Assembly (NCBI RefSeq): GCF_023715685.1
Contig: NZ_JAMBOQ010000001.1
Span: 620,001 to 684,000 of the forward strand
Reading direction: 5' to 3'
DNA: 64,000 nt
From: Priestia aryabhattai
GTDB lineage: Bacteria; Bacillota; Bacilli; Bacillales; Bacillaceae_H
The notes below the pieces were generated by a model, which saw nothing but the letters and a program-made list of their open reading frames with translations, searched no databases and had not been told where the DNA came from. Positions 47,110-55,950 of the stretch are shown in pieces (the stretch's first letter is position 1; every line of letters begins with the position of its first letter). The translations under genes and the position numbers were made by a program.

Positions 47110-49371
47110 CTAGTCAAGTTGCTTATCGTCTTTTTTACTGTCAGATTCACTTTTTTCTGTTTCTTTTAACTTGTTTAACGTGCTTGAAAATTCTTTAGGT
47201 GTTTCAAGTTCCACTTTCAGGTACGTTCCTGCTTTTAGCGGATCTCCTGCTTTAATACTTTGGCTTACAACATAACCATTTTCAAGTGCGCTAGGTCGAA
47301 CGTTGACAAATTCACTAAAGCGAATAACGTCACGATGTGAAAAACCTGTTAGATCAGGCATTGTGGCTTTTCCGTTTGTCTTAATGAACACGCGTTGACC
47401 AGTGACAATAGTATCAGAGGTCGGTGATTGGCTTTCTACCGTATCTCCTTTACCTATTACAACAGGAACAAGTCCTTTTTGTTTTAAGTCTTTCACGGCA
47501 CTATCAACTGATTCATTAACGTAAGATTTAAGCGTGATTTCTGAATCCACTTTCTTTTCTTCCGTTTCCTTTCCGTCTTCATCCGTTTTTTGAGGCTCCA
47601 CTCCTAAATACTGCAGGCTGTTTTTCATCACCGGATTAAATACAGCCGTAAGCGGCGCAGTACCCGTCTCTTGAGGCGTGAGAGTTGGATTTTTAACGGC
47701 TACATAGACAAGCAGCTTTGGATCTTTAGCAGGTGCAAAGCCCATAAAGGAAATGAAATTTTTCCCGTGCCCATGCAGGTAACCTCCGTTAGGACCAGGA
47801 ATTTGAGCTGTTCCCGTCTTTCCAGCGACATCGTATCCTTCAATCGCGTAAGGTTTCCCTGTTCCGTCATCAGAAGAAACAACGGTTTCTAAAATATCTA
47901 GCGTTTCGTTTGCTGCTTTTTTAGAAATAGGTTGTCCTACTACGGTAGGTTTCGTTTTCTTAATCGTTTTTTTATTTGTTTCATCGACTACTTGTTTAAT
48001 CACGTAAGGCTTCATCATTTTCCCGTCATTTGCAATAGCAGTAGCCGCTTGAATTTCTTGAATAGGCGTAAAAGCAGACGCCTGTCCAAACGCAGTGGTT
48101 ACTCGATCTCTCGGGTACTTCGTTACCAATTTGCTAGAGGCTTCGTTTGGCAAGTCAATTCCCGTTTTATCCATAAAACCAAACTTGTCCAAGTATTTAT
48201 ACAAACGGTCGGTGCCCAATTTTTCATTGGCTAAAATGGCGACCGCTACATTTGAAGACCTTTGAATTCCTTCATTAAATGTAATAGCTCCCCAGCCGAC
48301 ACCACCGTTGTGATCGTTAATCGGAACGCTGTTTTTCGTTACTTTATAAGATCCGGACTGATAGCGGTCTTCGCCGTTATAGACGCCTGCATCAATCGCT
48401 GCCGCTAGCGTAAAGATTTTCATCGTTGAACCAAGTTCATAGCTATTTTCAACAAACGGATTACGATAAGAAGTGATATCACGAATATTTGGGTCAAATG
48501 AAGGGCGGTTTGACATCGCCAAAATTTCACCGGTTTTCGGATTCACCACCGTTGCCATTAGCTCTTCCGGTTTATATTCTTTAGCAGCAGCTGTCATTGC
48601 ATCCTCTAAAAACGTTTGAATTTTTTCATCAATCGTAAGCGTGACGCTGTCTCCATTTTTAGGAGCTACAATCGACTCTTTTGGATCTGGAAGCTTAATT
48701 CCATTTTTAGCAGCTTCGTATTTTACATATCCATCTTCTTCAGAAAGCTGCTTATCAAATACTTTTTCAATTCCCATTTTCCCTACGATTTTACCCGTAT
48801 CATCTTTTTGTGCATATCCTAAAATACTTGAGGCGAATACACCGTTTGGATAGAAACGCTTCGAATCACGTAAAAACGTAATACCTGGGAGATTTAATTT
48901 CTCAATTTTTTGCTTTAGCACGTTATCAATGTCACGGCCTCCGGGACCAAGTTCGACTTGGAATGCTTCCCTTTTAATTCCTCTCGTTAACATGCTTTCA
49001 ATTTTTGATTCGTCCATATTTAATAACGGCGCTAGCTTTTTAGCCGTCTTTTCAGGGTCTACCACGTGCTGTGGATGATTTTTATCTTCTGATTGCGATT
49101 CCTTCAAAATCGCGACAACCGTATAAGCACCCGTATCTTGTGCGATTGCTTCTCCATTTCGATCGTAAATCGTACCGCGCTGTCCTTCAATTTTGGACGT
49201 TCGCGTATGCTGTTTTTGTGCAATTTCGGCTAAAGCTTCTCCGTCTGCTTTGCCCGTCGCTTGGATGTAAAAGAACCTGATGGCTAATACAAAAAAGAGC
49301 AATGCAAATATTAAAATTAATATTGCTGCTCCTGTACTAATATTGCTATTTTTTCTTGGCGTAGTCATCAC
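47110..49371 (-). CDS. pbpB: Division-specific penicillin-binding protein 2B
   Basis: Class B transpeptidase of the divisome (FtsI-like). The 753-aa protein has a membrane helix at about 12–32, SxxK in ELGSTMKIFTLA, KTG in VAGKTGTAQIPG, and two C-terminal PASTA domains followed by a charged tail. The start is GTG 49371 or ATG 49368, 2–5 nt past the ftsL stop. Neither has a good ribosome site, so translation is probably coupled to ftsL. Confidence 0.95.
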   Translation of the reverse strand: MMTTPRKNSNISTGAAILILIFALLFFVLAIRFFYIQATGKADGEALAEIAQKQHTRTSKIEGQRGTIYDRNGEAIAQDTGAYTVVAILKESQSEDKNHPQHVVDPEKTAKKLAPLLNMDESKIESMLTRGIKREAFQVELGPGGRDIDNVLKQKIEKLNLPGITFLRDSKRFYPNGVFASSILGYAQKDDTGKIVGKMGIEKVFDKQLSEEDGYVKYEAAKNGIKLPDPKESIVAPKNGDSVTLTIDEKIQTFLEDAMTAAAKEYKPEELMATVVNPKTGEILAMSNRPSFDPNIRDITSYRNPFVENSYELGSTMKIFTLAAAIDAGVYNGEDRYQSGSYKVTKNSVPINDHNGGVGWGAITFNEGIQRSSNVAVAILANEKLGTDRLYKYLDKFGFMDKTGIDLPNEASSKLVTKYPRDRVTTAFGQASAFTPIQEIQAATAIANDGKMMKPYVIKQVVDETNKKTIKKTKPTVVGQPISKKAANETLDILETVVSSDDGTGKPYAIEGYDVAGKTGTAQIPGPNGGYLHGHGKNFISFMGFAPAKDPKLLVYVAVKNPTLTPQETGTAPLTAVFNPVMKNSLQYLGVEPQKTDEDGKETEEKKVDSEITLKSYVNESVDSAVKDLKQKGLVPVVIGKGDTVESQSPTSDTIVTGQRVFIKTNGKATMPDLTGFSHRDVIRFSEFVNVRPSALENGYVVSQSIKAGDPLKAGTYLKVELETPKEFSSTLNKLKETEKSESDSKKDDKQLD

Positions 49372-49373
49372 AA

Positions 49374-49733
49374 TTAATCGTTAACGACTTTTACGTTATT
49401 TTCATTCAATTTTAGTCCAAGTTCTTTTGCTTTTGTCCAAATACGATCGTATGCACTTAACTCTGTTACCTGTAATTTTAACTCATTGTTTTTTGCTTCT
49501 TGCTTGTCAATCTTTCCATCGAGTGATTGCACTTCTTCACTGATGCTATAAAGCGAAGATTGATTTGAAATGATTTGCACAGACCCAAACAGCATGAGTG
49601 CGACAAATCCAGAATACACAATTTTTTCACCAACCGTGATTTTTCTTTTTGTCTTTCGAACAACTTGACGTACCGTCTTTTGCTGCTTCTGCTGCTGATC
49701 TTGCTCTCTCACTTTGTATGCTACATTGTTCAT
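49374..49733 (-). CDS. ftsL: Cell-division protein FtsL
   Basis: Small bitopic divisome protein that pairs with DivIC. The 119-aa protein has a long basic and glutamine-rich cytoplasmic N-terminus (residues 1–35), one membrane helix (about 38–56) and an extracellular coiled-coil (SEEVQSLDGKIDKQEAKNNE). Sequence conservation is low in the family; position between rsmH and pbpB and topology support the call. Confidence 0.92.
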   Translation of the reverse strand: MNNVAYKVREQDQQQKQQKTVRQVVRKTKRKITVGEKIVYSGFVALMLFGSVQIISNQSSLYSISEEVQSLDGKIDKQEAKNNELKLQVTELSAYDRIWTKAKELGLKLNENNVKVVND

Positions 49734-49766
49734 TCTCGTCCCCTCCTCTTTGATTAAACCCTTTGA

Positions 49767-50702
49767 TTACACTAATTTCTCAACAATTCGAAGCTTTGCC
49801 GAACGCGCTCGCTTATTTTCTTCTACCTCTTCTTCTGAAGGTAAAATAGGTTTTCTTGTAATAACTTTCATTTTAGGTTTAAATTCTTCTGGAATAACCG
49901 GCAGTCCATGAGGAAGCTGCGGAACCGTACTTGCATTTTTAAACGCTACTTTACAAATTCGGTCTTCAAGTGAATGGAAGGTAATAACACTTACACGTCC
50001 ACCTTTTTTAATAACATCCATAGCCTGTTCAATTGCATCTTCAAATACTTGAAGCTCATCATTTACAGCAATTCGAATAGCCTGGAAAATCCGTTTTGCC
50101 GGATGTCCGCCTGTTCGTCTAGCTGGTGCTGGAATACCATCTTTAATAAGGTCGACCAGCTCTAGCGTCGTTTCAATTGGTTTAGACTCTCGATATGCTT
50201 CAATTTTGCGGGCAATCTGTTTTGAAAATTTTTCTTCTCCATATTGGAAAAAGATTTTCACAAGCTTTTCATAAGGCCACTCATTTACTACGTTGTACGC
50301 AGAAAACATTGAGTTTTGATCCATGCGCATATCAAGCGGGGCATCATGATGAAAGCTGAACCCTCGCTCTGGTGTATCCAACTGAGGAGACGAGACGCCG
50401 AGGTCAAACAGTACTCCGTCTACTTCTTCAATTCCGTGTTTCATTAGCTGCTCTTTTAAATAGCGAAAATTACTTTTAATTAGAATAACTCTGTCTAGAT
50501 ACGGGGCTAATTTCTGTTTTGCATTTTCAAGAGCGACATCATCTTGATCAAACGCAATTAATTTCCCTTTTTCTGATAGCTGTTTTACGATATATTCACT
50601 ATGACCTGCTCCGCCAAGCGTGCAGTCGACATATACTCCATCCGGCTTAATATTTAAGCCTTCCGCTGCTTCTTTAAGCAAAACAGTTGTGTGATTAAAC
50701 AT
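49767..50702 (-). CDS. rsmH: 16S rRNA (cytosine1402-N4)-methyltransferase
   Basis: Methylates N4 of C1402 in the 16S decoding centre using SAM. The 311-aa protein has the SAM loop [28 protein letters not shown] and the C-terminal ISFHSLEDR-like [11 protein letters not shown] motif. It is the first gene of this division run, and the region upstream lacks mraZ. Confidence 0.97.
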   Translation of the reverse strand: MFNHTTVLLKEAAEGLNIKPDGVYVDCTLGGAGHSEYIVKQLSEKGKLIAFDQDDVALENAKQKLAPYLDRVILIKSNFRYLKEQLMKHGIEEVDGVLFDLGVSSPQLDTPERGFSFHHDAPLDMRMDQNSMFSAYNVVNEWPYEKLVKIFFQYGEEKFSKQIARKIEAYRESKPIETTLELVDLIKDGIPAPARRTGGHPAKRIFQAIRIAVNDELQVFEDAIEQAMDVIKKGGRVSVITFHSLEDRICKVAFKNASTVPQLPHGLPVIPEEFKPKMKVITRKPILPSEEEVEENKRARSAKLRIVEKLV

Positions 50703-50766
50703 TATGACACCTACTTCTTTCTAAACTACTTAGTTATGTATACAAAAAGCAAAAAACGGTGTTTTT

Positions 50767-50803
50767 CTTTGATATATATACACGTTTATATTATATATCA
50801 AAG
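50767..50803. repeat. Perfect 12-bp inverted repeat upstream of rsmH
   Basis: CTTTGATATATA (50767–50778) and TATATATCAAAG (50792–50803) are exact complements around a 13-bp spacer. There is no T tract, so it is unlikely to be a terminator. It may be an operator or an mRNA 5' hairpin for the division operon. Confidence 0.75.
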
Positions 50804-51009
50804 TTCAACATTATTTCAGCTATTTATATAAGAATTAAGTAGAATTTTGTCTTTTTGTCACAAATAGTGTCATTTTGTTAAAAGTAGGACATATTCGTAG
50901 AATAAAATGTCAGGAATATAAGGTTTTTTTGTGTAATTAGAAATAAATACCTTATGAGGATCCAATTGGTTTATATTCACCTTGTAGACTTGTTCTCTTT
51001 TCCAAAATA

Positions 51010-51035
51010 AAAATCCTGCTTTTCAGCAGGATTTT
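51010..51035 (-). terminator. Terminator after bshC
   Basis: A perfect 11-bp stem AAAATCCTGCT with AGCAGGATTTT, a 4-nt loop and a TTTATTTTG tail on the minus strand, one base past the bshC stop. Confidence 0.93.
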
Positions 51036-51036
51036 A

Positions 51037-52662
51037 TTAGACATAACAGACTTTTAACTGGTGATTTAATTCGACTTCAGCACTTAGTAAATCTGACACA
51101 AATTGCATACCATAGCCGTTTAAATAATACATAATATTCCACATGCGTTCTTGTGGAGCATTGTAGGGACGAAGAGCAAGTTCAATTTGAGCATATTTTG
51201 AATGCTTCACATCGTGCTTAATTAGCTGTTTGGATTCGACAATCTTTTGAATGGTTTCAAACTGCTTTTGAATAATCGCTCGATTTTTAAGCATTACTTC
51301 ATCAAATGTTTTGTCTTCTTTTTGAATATTTTCACGAAGAGTTTTATGAATTTTTTCGAAATCTTCTTTCGCTTTTTCAAAATACATTTCGTACGGGTTG
51401 TGAACTTCTGTCTTAAGCCAGTGCTCCCTCTCTGCATCTACGCCTTCGTTAATTACGTTCGAAAGGTCTAACTGAAGTTCATCCATATACTTCTCGATAT
51501 GTCTTTCTACGATTGCATAGGATAACCTCGGGACCACGGGAGGCATTTTAAAGCTAAATAAAGAAAATGCTTTTTCAAGCTCTGCCCAATACGCTACTTC
51601 CCCGGGACCTGCAATAAACGCAAGGGTAGGAAGTAAGTACTCCTGCATAAGAGGCCTAGTCACAACGTTATTACTAAGAAGCTCGGGCGTTTGTTTAGCA
51701 ATTTGAACCAGCTCTTCTTTAGACAGCGCGAGTTCATTTTGCTTTCCAACAAACTGCTTTTGTTCTGCATCTCTTTCTAAAAGTACTCTGTTTTCGTTGT
51801 GTGAATAAAAGAGATGGGCAGTTTCTTCTCCCACTTCAATCATTCGTCCGTATTGTTTTTGGATCTCTGTTTGCTGCTTCATAACGGCTGACGATAATTT
51901 GTCATTTTGTTCAATTAACGTCACAAAGAAAGAAGATTCAATGCTACGCACTTCTTTAGAAGCTGCATCCATTAAAATAAGACCTGACTCTGCGAACATT
52001 GTGGTAACCAAATGAGCAAAGAAATCGACATAGGTACGTGATTTATCTAAGGCCTCTAAAACAAAGTGTAACACCTGATTTGTATGCGCCGTTTCGTTAA
52101 ACGTTTGAAAAACATCACGAACCCAGCTTCTACAGGCCTCATGATCTAGTTCGATTTGGGAAACCATTTGCTTTTTCTTTAAAGAATGCTTTAACGTTTT
52201 CTTTAAAAGCTGATTTTTATGCTCTGTGTATACATGATTGATCTCAGCAAAATCATGATCTTCTCCAGCAATCCAAAATACCGGAAGCACGGGCACGTTT
52301 AAAGCTTCTTCTTGTTGTTTAGCTAGCAGCACAATCGAAATCACTTTATGAATTGTGTACAAAGGACCCGTAAGCAGCCCCGCTTGCTGACCTCCAACGA
52401 CCACTACGCTGTTAGGCTCTTTTAGCTTTTCAATATTTTCAATCGTCTTAGAAGATGCTCCGTAGCGCTTATTAAAATCAAGCAGATACTCAGCAAGTTG
52501 TTCTCTTGGATAAGACTGCTTTTGAACATCTGTTAAACGTTTTTCATATACGTCTTTTTCGTGTATATTATAATGAAAAAAGGAAAGTGCTTGCTTTTCA
52601 CCTTTTATGTAATCGTTCGTTAGTTTGTTTCCCGCCTTTAAAGAGACGTCTGTAATCTCCAT
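51037..52662 (-). CDS. bshC: Bacillithiol biosynthesis cysteine-adding enzyme BshC
   Basis: Putative ligase that adds cysteine to GlcN-malate in the last step of bacillithiol synthesis. The 541 aa match the family length. The nucleotidyl-like core is seen in VVVGGQQAGLLTGPLYTIHK and VFWIAGEDHDFAEINH. A long coiled-coil (about 390–480) precedes the C-terminus. AAAGGAAG precedes the ATG. It implies that this organism uses bacillithiol as its low-molecular-weight thiol. Confidence 0.95.
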   Translation of the reverse strand: MEITDVSLKAGNKLTNDYIKGEKQALSFFHYNIHEKDVYEKRLTDVQKQSYPREQLAEYLLDFNKRYGASSKTIENIEKLKEPNSVVVVGGQQAGLLTGPLYTIHKVISIVLLAKQQEEALNVPVLPVFWIAGEDHDFAEINHVYTEHKNQLLKKTLKHSLKKKQMVSQIELDHEACRSWVRDVFQTFNETAHTNQVLHFVLEALDKSRTYVDFFAHLVTTMFAESGLILMDAASKEVRSIESSFFVTLIEQNDKLSSAVMKQQTEIQKQYGRMIEVGEETAHLFYSHNENRVLLERDAEQKQFVGKQNELALSKEELVQIAKQTPELLSNNVVTRPLMQEYLLPTLAFIAGPGEVAYWAELEKAFSLFSFKMPPVVPRLSYAIVERHIEKYMDELQLDLSNVINEGVDAEREHWLKTEVHNPYEMYFEKAKEDFEKIHKTLRENIQKEDKTFDEVMLKNRAIIQKQFETIQKIVESKQLIKHDVKHSKYAQIELALRPYNAPQERMWNIMYYLNGYGMQFVSDLLSAEVELNHQLKVCYV

Positions 52663-52752
52663 GAAAGAACTTCCTTTCTTTTCCTAATACTTATATTCTC
52701 TACATATAGCTTCATTATCCATAATGTAACTGCTCACGTCTAGTAACATGCT

Positions 52753-53136
52753 TCACAGAGAGGAAATACGAAAAGCGATCCCACCTATATTTAACACAAT
52801 ATGTGCAATAAGAAACAAAACGAAATTCATCCGAAAGAACCCTTTCGCAATGAGCTTCATTTCTAAGTCATGTTTGACTTTCCAATGTACAAACATCATA
52901 ATCATTGCTACAACTAAAAGGACTAACGCAATCAACCACAAAAAAGAGTGCCCGAAAATTTCCACAGCTGCATAATGCACGGACAAAATAAGAAAAACCG
53001 TAGTAATGTATGTTGCTATGTGGACAGATTTCCTTTTATTTTTCGTCAGTTTGCGTAAAAGCATGTATAGAATAAAAAAACCGACGAGCGGCAGAGTGAC
53101 AAACGTCGCAAAAACTCCAGCAATAAAACTTCCCAT
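52753..53136 (-). CDS. DUF3397-family membrane protein
   Basis: A 127-aa protein with four hydrophobic segments (about 3–25, 40–58, 62–85, 105–125) and a charged loop between the first two. I choose ATG 53136 because AAGGG lies eight bases upstream; GTG 53145 falls inside that site. It begins 1 nt after the panE stop and precedes bshC by 90 nt. No function is known to me. Confidence 0.85.
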   Translation of the reverse strand: MGSFIAGVFATFVTLPLVGFFILYMLLRKLTKNKRKSVHIATYITTVFLILSVHYAAVEIFGHSFLWLIALVLLVVAMIMMFVHWKVKHDLEMKLIAKGFFRMNFVLFLIAHIVLNIGGIAFRISSL

Positions 53137-53137
53137 G

Positions 53138-54019
53138 TTAATCACCCTTTTCTTCTTCGATTCCTTTTATTGACCCATATAAAAAGTCAACAATAGGTGT
53201 CGACGTTCTTTTTTCAGCAGCTTGTGTTTGGATATAACCTAAAATAGCATCAATTTCTGTTTGCCGCCCCTCCTGTATATCTTTTAGCATAGAAGATTGA
53301 TTTGTACTTGTGCGCGAACAAACCCCCAGCGCATTTTCCCAATAATTAAAAGCTGAACCTAGTTCTAATACATCCGCAATCTCTTCAAACAATAGACGCA
53401 TCGTTTTATAAAAGTAGCTGTTGTGAATCAGCTGCCCATTTTTCACGCGATACAGCGCCGTAAGAGGATTGATGAGCGCATTTACAACTAATTTCTTCAC
53501 CAGCATCGCATACCAATCTGTTTCAATCACCCAAGGAAAATTCACAATTGGTAAGATAGACTCCATTTCTCCTCTGTACGAAGCAATACGGGTTGTTCCT
53601 ATTCCTGTATGATGGACGCTGCACATATTTGTACGCATTGCCCCATGTTCAACTGTACCCAAATAGAGATTGCGTTGCGGAAGGTTTTTGAGAACTTCAA
53701 TATGGCTCATACCGTTTTGGATAAACAAAAGGGGAGTATGTATAGTAAGGGTTTTTATATTAGGAATAATCTCTTTTAAATGATACTGTTTTACAGTAAT
53801 AATGATTAAATCTGCTTCTTTTATGTTTTTTTCCAGAGGGATAGCACTGACTTTTTTAGGGTGATGTTCCCCTTGTCTATGTAAGGTAATTCCATTTTTG
53901 TTGATACACTCTGCTTGAGTTTGTGTTTTCGTGTACAAGGTTACATCATAACAATCTGATAAATACGCGCTAAACAACAGACCTAATGATCCGCCTCCAA
54001 TAATACCTATAGTTTTCAT
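53138..54019 (-). CDS. panE: 2-dehydropantoate 2-reductase (YlbQ/PanE family)
   Basis: NADPH-dependent ketopantoate reductase of the pantothenate/CoA pathway. The 293-aa protein has the dinucleotide loop IGGGSLGLLFSAYLS and the catalytic lysine region KKLVVNALINPLTAL. Its position matches B. subtilis ylbQ. Several paralogues of this family exist in bacilli, so whether this copy is the main PanE is inferred. Confidence 0.88.
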   Translation of the reverse strand: MKTIGIIGGGSLGLLFSAYLSDCYDVTLYTKTQTQAECINKNGITLHRQGEHHPKKVSAIPLEKNIKEADLIIITVKQYHLKEIIPNIKTLTIHTPLLFIQNGMSHIEVLKNLPQRNLYLGTVEHGAMRTNMCSVHHTGIGTTRIASYRGEMESILPIVNFPWVIETDWYAMLVKKLVVNALINPLTALYRVKNGQLIHNSYFYKTMRLLFEEIADVLELGSAFNYWENALGVCSRTSTNQSSMLKDIQEGRQTEIDAILGYIQTQAAEKRTSTPIVDFLYGSIKGIEEEKGD

Positions 54020-54112
54020 TGTATTTTTTGTGCCTCTTTCTATTATTGAGTTTCATTTTAGCAAAAAAATGCTTTGAATTAAATGCATTCTTTAAATTTT
54101 ACCTATTCATAT

Positions 54113-54139
54113 AGCCCGTGTGATTAAAATCACCGGGCT
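54113..54139 (-). terminator. Hairpin after the carboxylase operon
   Basis: AGCCCGGTGATT pairs with AATCACACGGGCT with one bulged position on the minus strand. No strong T tract follows, so termination is likely but weaker than for neighbouring hairpins. Confidence 0.6.
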
Positions 54140-54176
54140 TATTGTAAATTATTTAGAGTGATCCCGTTTTTTTCTA

Positions 54177-55718
54177 TTATACGGGATACACCGGATGTTT
54201 ACGACGGCTAAAGGTCACATTCTTTGTTTCATATAATCGAAAGCGGTCAATTAAAGTTCGACGCAGTTCGTTAGCAGGAACGATGTCGTCAATAATAAGT
54301 TCAGAAGCCAGCGTATAAATATCGATGTGTTCTTTATACTCCTGCTGTTTCTGTTTAACAAACATAAACCGCTCTTTCGGATCTTCAATTTCATTAATTT
54401 TATTAGAATAGACAGCATTTACTGCAGCTTCAGGACCCATTACGGCAATTTGAGCAGTAGGCAATGCAATGCAGCAATCCGGTTCAAAAGCTGGACCAGC
54501 CATAGCGTAAAGTCCTGCGCCATAAGCTTTACGCATGACTACGGAAATTTTTGGAACTGTAGCTGAACTCATCGCTGCAATCAATTTTGCTCCATGTCTA
54601 ATGATGCCTGCTCTTTCTACTTTGGTTCCAATCATAAATCCAGGCACATCAGCTAAAAATAGCAAAGGAATATGGAATGCATCGCACAGTTGAATAAATT
54701 TTGCTCCTTTATCTGCTGAATCTACAAACAGCACTCCTCCTTTGACCTTCGGCTGATTGGCAATAATCCCTACTACTTTTCCATCTATTCGTGCAAGCCC
54801 TGTTACCAATTCGGCGGCAAACAGTTTTTTCACTTCAAAGAAGCTCCCTTCGTCAATAAGGGTATCAATTGCTTCATAGATATCAAACGGAACATTTTGA
54901 TTCTCCGGAATTAGTTCTACTAAATCCTTTGTCTGCTTAGGCTCTTTAGCTTCTTGTACTTTAGGCTTCTCTTGATAGTTTTGTGGAAAGTACGTTAAAT
55001 AAGATTTGGCATACGAAATAGCTTCTTCTTCAGAATAAGCTAACACATCTCCACACCCGCTAACGCTGCAGTGCATATGTGCTCCTCCCATTTCTTCTAG
55101 CGTAACCTTTTCTCCAATAACAGCTTCTGCCATACGCGGCGAACCTAAGTACATAGAAGCATTTCCCTCTACCATCACAACAATATCACAAAATGCAGGG
55201 ATATAAGCCCCTCCAGCTGCTGACGGACCGAAGAGCAAACAAATTTGAGGAATGACGCCGGAAAGTTTTACTTGGTTGTGAAAGATCCGTCCAGCCCCTC
55301 TGCGGTTTGGAAACATATCTAATTGATCCGTAATACGCGCTCCAGCAGAATCCACTAGGTACAGCAAAGGCACATGTAGTTTTTCTGCTACTTCTTGAAT
55401 CCGAATAATTTTCTCTACTGTTCTGGCCCCCCAAGATCCTGCTTTTACAGTAGAGTCATTGGCCATTACACAAACCGTTTCACCGTTTACTTTTCCAATT
55501 GCGGTTACAACACCGTCTGCTGGCAACCCTTCGGCCTTATTATTCGCAAACATGCCGTCTTCTTCATATTTCCCGTCATCAAATAAAAGGGCTAAACGTT
55601 CTCTTACAAAAAGCTTCTGTTGTTTTGCAAGTTTCTCTTTGTACTTTTCAGCGTTGCCACGCTCTACTTTTTGACGATTTTCATCATATTTTTTCTGAGA
55701 TTCACCTGTATGTATCAT
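54177..55718 (-). CDS. Acyl-CoA carboxylase, carboxyltransferase (beta) subunit
   Basis: Transfers the carboxyl group from carboxybiotin to an acyl-CoA. The 513-aa protein has the duplicated crotonase-like carboxyltransferase fold. The N half has the SAGARI and FGPSAAGGAYIPAF oxyanion loop, and the C half has GFMIGTKVERAGIIRHGAK and YGAGLYAMAGP. It resembles YngE and propionyl-/methylcrotonyl-CoA carboxylase beta chains, so the substrate cannot be fixed from sequence. It lies 19 nt after the biotin-carrier gene. In B. subtilis the related genes are in the yng cluster, not here. Confidence 0.9.
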   Translation of the reverse strand: MIHTGESQKKYDENRQKVERGNAEKYKEKLAKQQKLFVRERLALLFDDGKYEEDGMFANNKAEGLPADGVVTAIGKVNGETVCVMANDSTVKAGSWGARTVEKIIRIQEVAEKLHVPLLYLVDSAGARITDQLDMFPNRRGAGRIFHNQVKLSGVIPQICLLFGPSAAGGAYIPAFCDIVVMVEGNASMYLGSPRMAEAVIGEKVTLEEMGGAHMHCSVSGCGDVLAYSEEEAISYAKSYLTYFPQNYQEKPKVQEAKEPKQTKDLVELIPENQNVPFDIYEAIDTLIDEGSFFEVKKLFAAELVTGLARIDGKVVGIIANQPKVKGGVLFVDSADKGAKFIQLCDAFHIPLLFLADVPGFMIGTKVERAGIIRHGAKLIAAMSSATVPKISVVMRKAYGAGLYAMAGPAFEPDCCIALPTAQIAVMGPEAAVNAVYSNKINEIEDPKERFMFVKQKQQEYKEHIDIYTLASELIIDDIVPANELRRTLIDRFRLYETKNVTFSRRKHPVYPV

Positions 55719-55737
55719 GATATCTCTCCTTTATGAG

Positions 55738-55950
55738 TTATGAAATAGTCACCAAAACGTCACCTTCGTTAACAAAATCCCCCACGGCTATATGGACAGT
55801 CTCTGCAATACCGGCTTGATCGCTTTCAATAGGAATTTCCATTTTCATAGATTCTAATACAACAACAACTTCTCCTTTGGCTACACTTGCTCCTTGCTGA
55901 ACAAACACATTAAATACCATGCCTGCCATCGTCGCTTTGATTTCACTCAT
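55738..55950 (-). CDS. Biotin carrier (BLAP-type) small protein
   Basis: A stand-alone 70-aa biotinyl domain. The biotin lysine is Lys36 in VVVLESMKMEIPIES; ESMKM replaces the more usual EAMKM, as in B. subtilis YngHB. The start overlaps the biotin carboxylase stop as ATGA, with AAGGAGG upstream. It shuttles carboxybiotin between the two enzymes encoded on either side. Confidence 0.93.
   Translation of the reverse strand: MSEIKATMAGMVFNVFVQQGASVAKGEVVVVLESMKMEIPIESDQAGIAETVHIAVGDFVNEGDVLVTIS

Larger units (their letters stand above)
50703..51036. other. 334-bp gap between rsmH and bshC; mraZ absent
   Basis: Contains the bshC terminator (51010–51035), a perfect 12-bp inverted repeat (50767–50803) and a promoter-like AAGACA-17 bp-TATATA on the minus strand near 50825–50855. 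No coding region is supported. MraZ (about 430 bp) is absent, and the repeated TGGG boxes typical of its operator were not seen. Confidence 0.8.
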
